A DNA stretch of 64,000 bases from Leucobacter soli (GTDB lineage: Bacteria > Actinomycetota > Actinomycetes > Actinomycetales > Microbacteriaceae). Under the pieces are notes generated by a model, which made no database searches, was not told where the DNA came from, and saw only the letters and a program-made list of their open reading frames with translations. The first letter of the stretch is position 1. Each line of letters starts with the position of its first letter. The stretch covers positions 1-64,000 of the forward strand of contig NZ_CAJVAP010000011.1 in NCBI RefSeq assembly GCF_910593785.1, in the 5' to 3' direction. A program made the position numbers and the translations under genes. Shown piece by piece: positions 42,317 to 51,319 of this stretch.

Positions 42317-45046
42317 CTACTTCTTGATCTTCTGGGTTGCGGAAGCCGACTTGGCGTTGGTGGTCGAGGTGGAGACGAGCTTCGCCGTCACCTTCACCGA
42401 CTTCTTGAGCGCCTGGGGCGCCTTCACCTTCACGACGCCCTTGGCCGAGGCCTTCAGAGTGACGGTCTTCTGCTTCGATCCGAACTTCACCTGGACCTTG
42501 CCGGTCGGGTACCGGCCGTTGTTCAGCTTGCCGATCTTCACGGTGACGGTGGGGCGGGTGGACCGCTTGGCGGTCTTCGCCACGACCTTCATCGAGGCGG
42601 CCGAGGCCTTCGCGACGGTAAGCCGGGATGCCGCAGTGCGTTTCGCGGAATCGGCGTGGCTCTCGTCGCCGAGGAACTGCGCGGAGACGCGGTGGCTGCC
42701 GACGGCGAGCACCGGGAGGCGGAGCTCGGCGATGCCGTCCGCGCCGACGGCGGCGGTGCCGAGGTCGGTGCTGCCGGCGGTGAAGAGCACGGTTCCGCTC
42801 GTCGCCCCGTCGACGGTGACCGCTGCCGTCGCACGTACGCCGTAGACGGTCTTCAGGGTGTTCAGGCGGATCGTGGAGAGGTAGACGGGTGACGCGTCGA
42901 TGGTGACGCGCTTCGCCTTCGAGCTCGCCGCGGTGTGCGCGTCGTCCCCGGAGTACTCCGCGGTGAGCCGGTAGCTCGTCGCGGCTTCGGGGGTGTACGC
43001 GAAGTGCGCGGCGGCGTTGCGGATCTCAGCCGAGCCGAGCGGCTTCCCGTCGGCGAGGAAGACGATCTCGCCGGTCGCGCCTTCCGGGAGGTTCGCGCTG
43101 AACTCGACGGTGTCGCCGGCGATGCCCGCGGTGTCTCCGCTCAGCGTGACGGTGGTGTCGATCTTCTCGATCTCGATGTCGTGCTCGATGCTGGAGGCGA
43201 GTACGCGCTCCGCACCGTCAGGCGAGAACGACGCCCCGAGGGTATGCTCGCCCGCTGCGGCGGGCGCGTATGCGCATGCGGCGGTGCCGTTCTCATCCAC
43301 GGCGACGGCCTCGCAGCCGTCGATCGGCTGCGCATCCACGACGAACTCCACGGTGCCGCCGGCCACAGGTGTTCCCCCGGCTGCGAGGCGGCTGACTGTC
43401 GCGGTGAGCACGGTCTCGTCGCCGATCGTCGCGGCGGCGGGGGCGTCGAGCTCGGTGCGCGTCTTCAGGTCGCCGAGCAGGACGACGGCGGCCTGTCCGG
43501 CCTGGCTCCGCGCGAAGTCCGCGCCGATCACGAGGTCGTCCACACCGTTGCCGTCGAAGTCGCCGACGCCGCCGACGGCGCGGCCGAAGCGATCGCCCGC
43601 CGTGCCGCCGTCGATGCGGAAGCCCTGCTCGGCGCTCAGCGAGCCGAGCTCGAGGGTGGCCGTGCGGCTCGGGTCGCCGTAGACGACGTAGGCCGCGCCG
43701 GCTCCCGACATGGCGGTCTCCGTGTCCGGGTTGATCGGGTCGTAGCCGTAGGCGCCGAGCAGCGCGTCGGGCACGTCGTCGCCGTTCACGTCGCCGATGC
43801 CGGCGACCGCGTATCCGGTGCTGTCGCCGCTCGCCGCGCCGTTGATCCAGTACCCTCGCGGGGTGGCCAGATCGTTGCAGGATCCGGTCGTGGTGTCGAC
43901 GCCGCTCTCGTCGCAGGTGTAGACCGAGACGTCCGCGAGCGGGTCGGAGTAGACGGTGGCATCGGCGTCGGAGCCGAACACGATCGCGGCGCCGCCGGAG
44001 CGGGGACCGGTCGCGGCGTTGACGACGCCGTCGGCGCCGAGCAGCAGATCCGCCTTGCCGTCGCCGTTCACGTCGCCGGCTGCGGCGACCGAGACGCCGA
44101 GCCGGTCGCGCTGACGGGTGGGCCCGTAGATCGCGAAGCCCTTTCCTGCGAGGCTGCCGGTCTCGATCGTGCCGTTCTGTCCGCCCCAGACGACGTAGCC
44201 GGCGCCGGGAGCCGCCACGCTCGATCCCCAAGGCGTCGAGACGTAGGCGCCGAAGAGCAGGTCGTCGATCTCGTCGCCGTTCACGTCGCCGACCGTGGAG
44301 ACGACGCTGAGCGCCTCTCCGGTCTTCCCGGCCACGGTGATCGCGACGCGGTCGGGATCCTGGGTCAGGTCGATGTTGTCGATGTCCCTCTTGCCGGGGA
44401 TGACGTAGACCTTGTTTCCGCTCGAGCTTCCAACTGCGAAGTCGTCGAGGCCGTCGCCCGTCACATCGCCGATGTCCTTCACCGAGTAGCCGAAGCGCGT
44501 GTCCCCGGTGGGACCCTTGACGGTGAAGCCGCGCTCGCCCAGTGCGTCGAGGGTCACGGGTTCGAAGTTCTTCGCGCCGAACACCACGTATGCGCTCGTG
44601 GCGATGTAGTCGCCGATGATGATGTCGTCGTAGCCGTCGCCGTTCACGTCACCCGCGCAGGATGCAGAGAACCCGATCAGCGCGTTCGCCCGGGAGGGGC
44701 CGTCGATGCGGACGGCGTTCACGTCCTCGGGGTTCGCGAGCGATCCGCCGGCCGCGGTCTCGCTGCCGAGCACCGCGTAGGCTGCACCGATGCGGTTGAG
44801 GCTGCCCTTCGACCACCACCAGGCGCCGAAGACCGCGTCGTCGTAGCCGTCCCCGTTCACGTCGCAGGACGACGTGCTGACCGCTGAACTGGTGGCGGCA
44901 CCCGGGTCGCCCGTGAACGTGAGCACGGTTCCCTGTTCGGTCGGGAGCGCGTCGGCGAGGGCCGGGCTCACGGGGAGCGCGACGAGGGCGCCGAGCGCGA
45001 GTGCCGAGGCGGCGAGGCTCGCGAGTGGTCTGCTGGATGGACTCAC
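42317..45046 (-). CDS. Secreted FG-GAP-repeat protein with Ig-like domains
   Basis: The 909-residue exported protein has a signal peptide ending near 'SPALA'. At least seven FG-GAP/integrin-alpha-like repeats follow with the calcium-binding type core DVNGDG(Y/K)DD (for example 'GDVNGDGYDDIIIGDY'), forming a probable beta-propeller. From about residue 530 come three bacterial Ig-like domains ('VEFVVDAQPIDGC', 'GEIVFLADGKPLGSAEI', 'GTVLFTAGSTDLGTAAV') and a Lys-rich end. No LPXTG anchor is seen. GTG 45046 has AAGGA 8 bases upstream; the longer frame is not coding. It is the second gene after the 45142-47124 gene, 95 bases apart, so probably also under the iron box. Confidence 0.85.
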   Translation of the reverse strand: MSPSSRPLASLAASALALGALVALPVSPALADALPTEQGTVLTFTGDPGAATSSAVSTSSCDVNGDGYDDAVFGAWWWSKGSLNRIGAAYAVLGSETAAGGSLANPEDVNAVRIDGPSRANALIGFSASCAGDVNGDGYDDIIIGDYIATSAYVVFGAKNFEPVTLDALGERGFTVKGPTGDTRFGYSVKDIGDVTGDGLDDFAVGSSSGNKVYVIPGKRDIDNIDLTQDPDRVAITVAGKTGEALSVVSTVGDVNGDEIDDLLFGAYVSTPWGSSVAAPGAGYVVWGGQNGTIETGSLAGKGFAIYGPTRQRDRLGVSVAAAGDVNGDGKADLLLGADGVVNAATGPRSGGAAIVFGSDADATVYSDPLADVSVYTCDESGVDTTTGSCNDLATPRGYWINGAASGDSTGYAVAGIGDVNGDDVPDALLGAYGYDPINPDTETAMSGAGAAYVVYGDPSRTATLELGSLSAEQGFRIDGGTAGDRFGRAVGGVGDFDGNGVDDLVIGADFARSQAGQAAVVLLGDLKTRTELDAPAAATIGDETVLTATVSRLAAGGTPVAGGTVEFVVDAQPIDGCEAVAVDENGTAACAYAPAAAGEHTLGASFSPDGAERVLASSIEHDIEIEKIDTTVTLSGDTAGIAGDTVEFSANLPEGATGEIVFLADGKPLGSAEIRNAAAHFAYTPEAATSYRLTAEYSGDDAHTAASSKAKRVTIDASPVYLSTIRLNTLKTVYGVRATAAVTVDGATSGTVLFTAGSTDLGTAAVGADGIAELRLPVLAVGSHRVSAQFLGDESHADSAKRTAASRLTVAKASAASMKVVAKTAKRSTRPTVTVKIGKLNNGRYPTGKVQVKFGSKQKTVTLKASAKGVVKVKAPQALKKSVKVTAKLVSTSTTNAKSASATQKIKK

Positions 45047-45141
45047 AATGATGTTCCTTACGTGTTCGGTGGTGGTTCCGGGGTCCGGTCCGGGGTTCGG
45101 CCCGGGGTTCGGCCCGATCCGGGCCCGGCTCGGTGCTCGGT

Positions 45142-47124
45142 TCAGTTCGGCGCGTGGACGCCGTTGTTCTTGCCCCAGTCGGCGTGCAGGTCGAACTGCT
45201 GGCGCTCGAGCCTGAGGCTCGTCGCGAGGGATCCTGCGACGGCCCACTGCTCGATGGCGCCGACCCTGCGCGTCGTCTCGGCGTTGCCGCCATAGGGGTC
45301 GGTGTAGAGGGTCGGGCTCCCATCGAGGCCGACGACCTCGTTCTGACCGATGTAGAAGTCGCGCTGGGCCCCGTCGAAGGGCGAGCGGGGATCCCGGTAG
45401 TCGAAGCGCTCGCTGCCTGCGACGGTGCTCCACGGGTAGACGTTCGCCGCGCGCTCGGCGGAGGTCGCCTCCCACAGCAGGTCGAGCGGCCGGCTGACCG
45501 CGTTGGTGGTCGCGGTGCTGTAGCGCACGTCGTAGTAGCGGCTGGGATTCCGGATCCCGAACCAGGGGTCGAAGGAGGCGACGACGGTACCGTCGGCGGT
45601 CCGCAGCTCGTTCGCGCTCTGCCAGATCTCGTAGAGCGCCCAGATGTCGGAGGCACCCGAGACCGCGCTCTCGGCGCAGCCGCGATCCGGGATCTCCCTG
45701 GTTCCGCCGGCAGTGACGGCGGGCGGCAGCATGCTGCCCGTCGTCGCCACCGTGGCGCCGCGCGCGCAGGATCGGTTGAACTCGTTGGGCTCGCCGTAGA
45801 GCGAGAGCGTGGTGCTGATGAGTTCGGTGCCGTCGGTGCACTTCACCGCGTAGATGAGTTCGTGTGCGTTGTTCGAAGTGGCGTCGGCCGACCAGCTGCC
45901 CTGGTGAGCCTTGATCAGGAAGTCGCAGACGACCCGCTCACGCTCCCCCGAGGCGTTCTCGAACGTCACGCTCCGATGGTCGGCATCGACGAGTCCGACA
46001 TTGTTGCGCACGAAGACCTTGTGCCCGCCGTTGTCCTCGTGCCGCATCGACAGATGATCGTGCCCGGCGGCGATGTGGTTGTCGAGCTCCTCGCTCGCAT
46101 AGCCGAAGGGAAGCCCTCGGGGCTCGCCCTCGACCAGGTCGTCGGGCGCGAAGTGATCCGCCACCCACTCGGCGATGTCGGAGCTCGCGGGGTCGGCGCC
46201 GTGCTCGTGGCCGAAGGTGCAGAGACGGCCGGTCGCGGGATCGGTGACCTCGGCCGGATGCCAGGTCGGGTAGTACTTGCCGTCGGGGCCGACCGTGCGG
46301 TAGCTCTCGTGCAGCGAGGCCGGGCAGGTGTCGTACTCGGTCGGCGTCCAGTTGCGCTGCGCGTAGGCGACGGACGCGGTACGCACCGGGATCGCCTTCG
46401 TCAGGCGCACGGTGCGAGTGGACTGCACGGCGTCCGGTCGGGTCTCCGAGATTACGACGCGATACGCGACCGCCGCGTCGCCGAGCGACGCGTACGCGGA
46501 GGCCGGGACGCGAAGCATGACGCTCGTCGCCCCCTTCTTCGCGGTAACGGTCGTGCGTGCGACGGATCCGCCGGAGCTCGTCTGCAGTGCGACGGTTGCC
46601 GCACAGCCCGTGGACGCCGCGCAGGTCAATGCGAGCGGGAGGGTGCGATCCTTCGCGATCGCGTAGTTCGTCTGCGACAGCGAGAGCTTCGCCTTCGCCG
46701 GCCGGACGGTACGGCTCTTCGAGAAGCTCCGCTTGCTCGGCTTGACCGTGCTCCCGGTGACCGCCAGTTTCGCGGATCCCCGCTTCACGAACTTCTGATA
46801 CTGGTTCTTCGAAAGCTTCCAGGTGAGCGTCGCACTCTTGCGCTTCGCGATCCGGTAGTTGATCGTCTTCCGGCCTCCGGAGCCGAGCGTGACGACGATC
46901 TTGCCTTGGCAGGCACTGGAAAAGGTGCAGGCGAGACGGACTGCGACGATCCGGTCGGCGCCGATCGTCGCCTCGAGCGACACGGTGGGTCGGCTCGCCG
47001 CCTCCGCCGCGACCGGTGCGACGGTGAGCCCTGCCACCGCGAGTGTCACAACGGCGAGGAACGCGATAGCGCCTCGTCGCCTTCCTCCGGTCTCGACCGT
47101 CGATCGCGCACGTCGCAGCGTCAT
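45142..47124 (-). CDS. Secreted His-rich protein of unknown function
   Basis: The 660-residue protein has a signal peptide (hydrophobic 'AIAFLAVVTLAVAGLTV') and two beta-sandwich-like segments, each with a cysteine pair ('LACTFSSACQGKIVV', 'LTCAASTGCAATVAL'). The long C-terminal domain is rich in His and aromatic residues: 'LCTFGHEHGADPASSDIAEW', 'GHDHLSMRHEDNGGHKVFV', 'CDFLIKAHQGSWSADATSNN' and 'HELIYAVKCTDGT'. The conserved look of these blocks suggests metal binding or an enzyme, but I recognise no named family. ATG 47124 follows a GGGGACGG stretch. It lies behind an iron-box-like site. Confidence 0.8.
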   Translation of the reverse strand: MTLRRARSTVETGGRRRGAIAFLAVVTLAVAGLTVAPVAAEAASRPTVSLEATIGADRIVAVRLACTFSSACQGKIVVTLGSGGRKTINYRIAKRKSATLTWKLSKNQYQKFVKRGSAKLAVTGSTVKPSKRSFSKSRTVRPAKAKLSLSQTNYAIAKDRTLPLALTCAASTGCAATVALQTSSGGSVARTTVTAKKGATSVMLRVPASAYASLGDAAVAYRVVISETRPDAVQSTRTVRLTKAIPVRTASVAYAQRNWTPTEYDTCPASLHESYRTVGPDGKYYPTWHPAEVTDPATGRLCTFGHEHGADPASSDIAEWVADHFAPDDLVEGEPRGLPFGYASEELDNHIAAGHDHLSMRHEDNGGHKVFVRNNVGLVDADHRSVTFENASGERERVVCDFLIKAHQGSWSADATSNNAHELIYAVKCTDGTELISTTLSLYGEPNEFNRSCARGATVATTGSMLPPAVTAGGTREIPDRGCAESAVSGASDIWALYEIWQSANELRTADGTVVASFDPWFGIRNPSRYYDVRYSTATTNAVSRPLDLLWEATSAERAANVYPWSTVAGSERFDYRDPRSPFDGAQRDFYIGQNEVVGLDGSPTLYTDPYGGNAETTRRVGAIEQWAVAGSLATSLRLERQQFDLHADWGKNNGVHAPN

Positions 47125-47236
47125 CCGTCCCCGCCTCGTTCTTCTCCGCGTCGCGATGCCGCATGCGGGCGTCGCGGATCGGCGCCTCACTCGGTGCCGC
47201 ATCGCGCGGAACCCGCTGCGGCGAGTTCATCTTACT

Positions 47237-47259
47237 TAGATTAGGTTTGCCTAAGCAAG
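47237..47259. promoter_or_regulatory. Iron-box-like operator of the secreted-protein operon
   Basis: TTAGG-TTTG-CCTAA (47241-47254) is a perfect dyad and close to the DtxR/IdeR consensus; TTAG and AAG continue on the flanks. Reverse-strand TTGCTT and TAAGAT, 18 bp apart, could be -35 and -10, with the box between them, 113 bases before the ATG. This is the best iron-box match in the window. Confidence 0.7.
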
Positions 47260-47300
47260 ATCGGATGAGATCGGCTGACCGGAGGTCCGGGTAAACGCGA

Positions 47301-47336
47301 ACGGGCGGGGACGATGTCTCCACCGTCCCCGCCCGT
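47301..47336. terminator. Strong hairpin downstream of yceI
   Basis: ACGGGCGGGGAC (47301-47312) pairs perfectly over 12 bp with GTCCCCGCCCGT (47325-47336). It lies 84 bases after the yceI stop and before the next operon's promoter, so it is a likely terminator. Confidence 0.7.
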
Positions 47337-47419
47337 ATCGTGCGGGAGCTGCAGGGGTCCGCGCTCGGAGAGCCGAGCCGGCGCATCCAGCGCCGCTCAG
47401 GAGCGGATCCCGCGAAACC

Positions 47420-47980
47420 CTACTCCTGGACGAGAGCCGCCTGCACGTCCAGCGTGATCGTCACATCGCTCCCGAGCAGCAGGCCGCCCGTCTCGAGCGG
47501 CGCGTTCCACTGAATGCCGTAGTCCTCGCGCTTGACCACCGTGCTGGCGGTGAAGCCTGCCTTGTAGTTGCCGTAGGCGTCCTGGCCGAAGCCGCCGAGC
47601 TCGAAGTCGAAGGTGACGGGCTTGGTCACACCGCGCAGGGTGAGGTCGCCGTCCACCTTGAAAGAGCCGTCGTCCTCGCGCACACCGGTGCTGACGAACG
47701 AAAACTCGGGGAACTCCTCGATCGCGAAGAAGTCGTTGGTGCGCAGGTGGTTGTCGCGATCCGCCTGGTTCGTGTTGATCGAGCCGACCTCGACGGTAGC
47801 CTTCACGCTCGACTCGAGCGGGCTCTCCCCGGTGACCAGCTCGCCCGCGAACCGCTCGAACTTGCCCTTGACCTTGCTGATCGCGAGGTGCCGGACCGAG
47901 AAGCCGACCTCGGTGTGGGTGGGATCGATGACCCAGGTGCCAGCGCGGTAGCCGGGGATCTGATCTGCGGTAATGGACAT
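47420..47980 (-). CDS. YceI-family polyisoprenoid-binding protein
   Basis: The 186-residue lipocalin-like protein has 'GTWVIDPTHTEVGFSVRHLAISKVKG' (in parts), 'LRTNDFFAIEEFPEFSF', 'LTLRGVTKPVTFDFEL' and 'GSDVTITLDVQAAL'. There is no signal peptide, so it acts in the cytoplasm, as usual for actinobacterial members. ATG 47980 has AGGAGG 4 bases upstream. Two MarR-like dyads surround the promoter. Confidence 0.92.
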   Translation of the reverse strand: MSITADQIPGYRAGTWVIDPTHTEVGFSVRHLAISKVKGKFERFAGELVTGESPLESSVKATVEVGSINTNQADRDNHLRTNDFFAIEEFPEFSFVSTGVREDDGSFKVDGDLTLRGVTKPVTFDFELGGFGQDAYGNYKAGFTASTVVKREDYGIQWNAPLETGGLLLGSDVTITLDVQAALVQE

Positions 47981-48006
47981 GAGGCCTCCTGTGTTGCCGG
48001 GTATGC

Positions 48007-48064
48007 TTACTTGACGGTTCAATTAAAATCAGTGTAACGCAGATTTAGTTGAATTTGCAAGTAA
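48007..48064. promoter_or_regulatory. yceI promoter with two MarR-like operators
   Basis: TTACTTGA-CGGT-TCAATTAA (48007-48026; arms match at 7 of 8) and TTAGTTGA-ATTT-GCAAGTAA (48045-48064; 6 of 8) lie 38 bp apart and mirror each other: the outer TTACTTG and CAAGTAA are exact inverses. On the minus strand, TTGCAA and TACACT with 18 bp between fit -35/-10. One dyad covers -35 and the other sits just past -10. No MarR gene is in the window. Confidence 0.65.
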
Positions 48065-48069
48065 TAATT

Positions 48070-48795
48070 TCAGCGGGGTCGGCGGCGCGCCGCAGCCCGC
48101 GCTCGCGCCGTGGTCGTGTCGTCGATCTCGGCAGGGACGAAGGAGCCGTGACGGCGCCGTGCGGCCTCGCCGATGAGGAAGTCGGCGATCGCCGGGTTCT
48201 TCGGCAGGAGTGAACCGTGGAGGTAGCTGCCGATCACGTTCCCGGTACGGGCCCCCTCGTGCTCGTCGCGCGGGTTGTTCCCCGCCCCTTGGAGCACCCG
48301 CCCGAGCGGCGCGGATCCCGGTCCGAGCACCGTGTCGCCGCTGTGGTTCTCGAATCCGATGATCTCGCCGAACTCGTCGCTCTCGACCACTATGTTGCCG
48401 ATCATGCGCTCACCGCCGCCGCGCGTCTCGACGTCGAGCACTCCGATCCCGGTCAGTTCCTCGCCCTCATGGGTGAGGAATCGATGGCCGAAGAGCTGGT
48501 ACAGGCCGCAGATCACCAGCATGGGCGTGCCGTCCGAGGCGAGCGCGCGTATCGCGTCGCCGCGCGCCAGCAGATCGACGGCCACGCGGCCCTGACCCGA
48601 ATCCTGCCCGCCGCCGCCGATCACGATATCGACCTGCTCGGGCAGCGGGTCGCCCGGGTTCACGTCGACCACGCGCGGGGTGAAACCGTGCGCCGTCGCA
48701 CGACGCGTGAGCGCGAGCACATTGCCGCGATCGCCGTAGATGTTCATGTCGCGCGGGTAGAGCGACACGATGACGAGTTCCCGTTCGCCGCTCAC
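48070..48795 (-). CDS. gatD: GatD, lipid II isoglutaminyl synthase amidotransferase subunit
   Basis: Supplies ammonia from glutamine for amidation of lipid II D-glutamate. The 241-residue class I amidotransferase has nucleophile Cys96 in 'MLVICGLYQLFG' and the catalytic histidine in 'IGSYLHGSLLPKNP'. The GTG start overlaps murT by GTGA, ensuring equal expression of the two subunits. Confidence 0.93.
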   Translation of the reverse strand: MSGERELVIVSLYPRDMNIYGDRGNVLALTRRATAHGFTPRVVDVNPGDPLPEQVDIVIGGGGQDSGQGRVAVDLLARGDAIRALASDGTPMLVICGLYQLFGHRFLTHEGEELTGIGVLDVETRGGGERMIGNIVVESDEFGEIIGFENHSGDTVLGPGSAPLGRVLQGAGNNPRDEHEGARTGNVIGSYLHGSLLPKNPAIADFLIGEAARRRHGSFVPAEIDDTTTARARAAARRRPR

Positions 48796-50162
48796 CAGAC
48801 ATCCTCCACATCGGTCAACCCCGAGAGCTCCTTGCGCAGGGCGAGCATCGCCGTGTAGGTGCAGAAGATGCGCCGCGGTCGGCCGGGTGTTCGCTCGCGG
48901 AAGCCCGCGAGCGCGCGGCTCAGGTCCTCCTCGACCGCGCCGACCGCGACATCGTCGTGCTCGAGCCGCAGCGCCATGTCCCAGGCGCGCACCCCGCTCA
49001 CGGTATCGACGCCCTCCGTGGCCAGCGAGGCGAAGTCCACGTCCCAGAGCCACGACATGTCGCGCCCGTCGGCGTACTGATCGTTGATCGCGATCATCGC
49101 GGCCACACCCTTCGGGTCGAACGAGGCGAGCCCCAGGCGGAAGCCCGCGGGGTTCTTGACGAGCACGAGCTCGAGCGGCTGCCCGTCCAGCTCGAGCCGT
49201 TCACCGCGACCGAATGCCGGCCGCACCTCGGCGAGGGCGGCGATCAGCTGCTCGGTCGTCGCCTCCGCCCGGCGGCTGCCGGGGCTCGTGTCGGCCGCAG
49301 AGCCGTTCGCAGAGCCGTCCGCAAGCGCGACACGTGCGGTCGCGAGCGCGGCCGCCGCGTTGAAGGTGTTGTAGAGGCCCTCGAGCTGGAGGGTGGTCTC
49401 GTGACGCGTCCCCTCGATCTCGAACACCGCGCGGTGATCGCCGAGCTCGACGAGCGTCACATCTGCGGACTGCCGACCTGCGGAGTCGGCCCGGTCGGCT
49501 GCGGAGTCGACGGCGGCGCCGTGGAACTCGCCGTCGCTCGGGAACATCGCCCGCAGCTCGTTCGAGAGTCCGAACCGGACGACGGCCGGTCCCGCCGAGG
49601 CGTCCCGCACGGCGCGTTCGCGGACGCTTTCGCCGATCGCGGCGATGAGCGGGTCCTCACGATTCACGACGAGACCGCGCGTCGTGGCGTCGGCGATGCG
49701 CTGCAGCAGCTTCGCCGTGGTGTCGATCTCGCCGAAGCGGTCGAGCTGGTCCCGCAGCACGTTGAGCAGCAGCGTGACGTCCGGTTGGACGCGCGCGATG
49801 AAATGCATCGCGTGGGCCTCGTCGAGCTCGAGCACCGCGACATCGGCGTCGAGCCGGCCGCGGAACGAGCACTCCCCGAGCGCCGCCGCGATGATGCCGC
49901 GCGTGAAGTTCGAGCCGGTGCGGTTCGTGAACACGCGGAGCCCCTGCGACTCGAGCAGCTCGACGATCATCTTCGTGGTCGTCGTCTTGCCGTTGGTGCC
50001 GCTCACGACGACGACGCCTCGGGGCAGGCCGTCGAGCATGTGGGCCAGAAAGCCCGGGTCGATCTTCTCGACGACGAGCCCGGGCAGAGCGGATCCTCCC
50101 CCGCGGAGTCGTGCCAGCTGCCGCACGGTCTTTCCGATCACGGCGGAGAACAGGTGGCGCAT
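48792..50162 (-). CDS. murT: MurT, lipid II isoglutaminyl synthase ligase subunit
   Basis: Mur-ligase-like ATPase that activates the D-Glu carboxylate. The 456-residue protein has the ATP loop 'GTNGKTTTTKM' (Lys59), 'NRTGSNFTRGIIAAALG', 'LELDEAHAMHFIARVQPDV' and 'NVLRDQLDRFGEID'. The zinc-ribbon cysteines known from staphylococcal and pneumococcal MurT are absent; the matching stretch (about 200-230) is Ala/Asp/Ser rich. ATG 50162 follows reverse TAACCT (50175-50170) by 7 bases, so it is probably leaderless. Confidence 0.93.
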   Translation of the reverse strand: MRHLFSAVIGKTVRQLARLRGGGSALPGLVVEKIDPGFLAHMLDGLPRGVVVVSGTNGKTTTTKMIVELLESQGLRVFTNRTGSNFTRGIIAAALGECSFRGRLDADVAVLELDEAHAMHFIARVQPDVTLLLNVLRDQLDRFGEIDTTAKLLQRIADATTRGLVVNREDPLIAAIGESVRERAVRDASAGPAVVRFGLSNELRAMFPSDGEFHGAAVDSAADRADSAGRQSADVTLVELGDHRAVFEIEGTRHETTLQLEGLYNTFNAAAALATARVALADGSANGSAADTSPGSRRAEATTEQLIAALAEVRPAFGRGERLELDGQPLELVLVKNPAGFRLGLASFDPKGVAAMIAINDQYADGRDMSWLWDVDFASLATEGVDTVSGVRAWDMALRLEHDDVAVGAVEEDLSRALAGFRERTPGRPRRIFCTYTAMLALRKELSGLTDVEDVW

Positions 50163-50167
50163 GCGTT

Positions 50168-51319
50168 CTAGGTTAGGGCACCCGCCGAGGCATCGTGGGG
50201 CGCAGTGCCGGTGCGCTCGACGCGGGAACCGGGAAGATCGCGATACCGATCCCGGCTCACCGGAGCGAGTCCGGCGAAGAGCGCGGCGACGATCGCGAAC
50301 TGCCCGATCATCGAGATGAGCCCGCCGGCCGGGGCCGCATCACCGCCGTCGGTGCCGAACGTGTCCGCGATCCCCATGCCCATGCCGAAGCCGAGGAGGA
50401 ACTCGAGCCAGCTCACGGCGGCGATCGAGAGCAGGCCGAGCACGACGATCCGGCGCGCCGCACGCGGCCCCGCGAGCACTCGCGTGCCGGCGAGCACCAC
50501 GGGCACGAGCAGTGCGAGGACGATGAGCGCGGTGAAGACCCCTGTCGTGATGATTCCCGGCCCCTCGCCCGCGAGTCGCATCGCGGCGTAGATCTCGTCG
50601 AGCGTCATGCCGGGCAGTTTCGCGAGCGGGTTCCAGACGAAGACGTGCAGCAGGAGGGCGGCGAGCAGCAGCAGCCCACCGGCGGCGAAGGGCAGCGCCA
50701 GCAGGATGCGACGCATGGACCTCAGCGGCTCGCCCGGCCGCCCGCCGGCCGGGCCTCCGGCTGCGAGCACGAGCGCCGTCACCAGACCGGCGAGACCGTA
50801 CGCCATGCCCGCGAGCGGAATGATCACGGCGAATCCCAGCGCGACGATGCAGACGATTCCGAGCAGTCCGACGAACAGCACGCGCTTCGCGCCGTAGGCG
50901 TCGAAGCCGATGAAGAGCGCCCGAAGCACCTGCCAGGATCCCGCGACGGCGAGCACCGCGGCGATCCCGACCACGCCCAGGCCGATCCACTCGAGACCAT
51001 GGCCCGCGAACGGGTCGCCGCCGTACATCCACAGCCAGAGCAGGAGAAGCACGGCGCTCGAGAGGCACGCCGCGGCCCAGCGCGCACGGCGGACGGCTTC
51101 AGCCGAGGCGGGAATGCCGAGCACGACCGGACTGTCGCGATCCATCGACACCGATGTGGCCAGTGCGCCGAGCAGGATCGAACCCCGCGAGAGCCCGAGC
51201 TCCTCCGCGCCTGCCAGGTCGGAGAGCCACTCCTCCCGGTAGCGGCCGCGCACGTGCTGCGGCAGTGTGCCCGCGAGCAGACGCGCCGTCCAGCCGGCGA
51301 GGCCGCCGGTCGCCTTCAC
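50168..51319 (-). CDS. Polytopic membrane protein partner of PadR
   Basis: The 383-residue protein has a cytoplasmic N-terminal segment ('LPQHVRGRYREEWLSDLAGA'), a prefix common before actinobacterial membrane proteins paired with PadR regulators. Eight or nine membrane helices follow. No transporter or enzyme motif is visible. GTG 51319 overlaps padR by GTGA, so the PadR protein probably controls its level. Confidence 0.75.
   Translation of the reverse strand: MKATGGLAGWTARLLAGTLPQHVRGRYREEWLSDLAGAEELGLSRGSILLGALATSVSMDRDSPVVLGIPASAEAVRRARWAAACLSSAVLLLLWLWMYGGDPFAGHGLEWIGLGVVGIAAVLAVAGSWQVLRALFIGFDAYGAKRVLFVGLLGIVCIVALGFAVIIPLAGMAYGLAGLVTALVLAAGGPAGGRPGEPLRSMRRILLALPFAAGGLLLLAALLLHVFVWNPLAKLPGMTLDEIYAAMRLAGEGPGIITTGVFTALIVLALLVPVVLAGTRVLAGPRAARRIVVLGLLSIAAVSWLEFLLGFGMGMGIADTFGTDGGDAAPAGGLISMIGQFAIVAALFAGLAPVSRDRYRDLPGSRVERTGTAPHDASAGALT

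Noticed and set aside
42317-45841. An 1174-residue version of the FG-GAP protein
   Set aside because: The first 265 residues overlap the secreted protein gene in another frame. A GTG at 45046 with ribosome site and signal peptide explains the real start.
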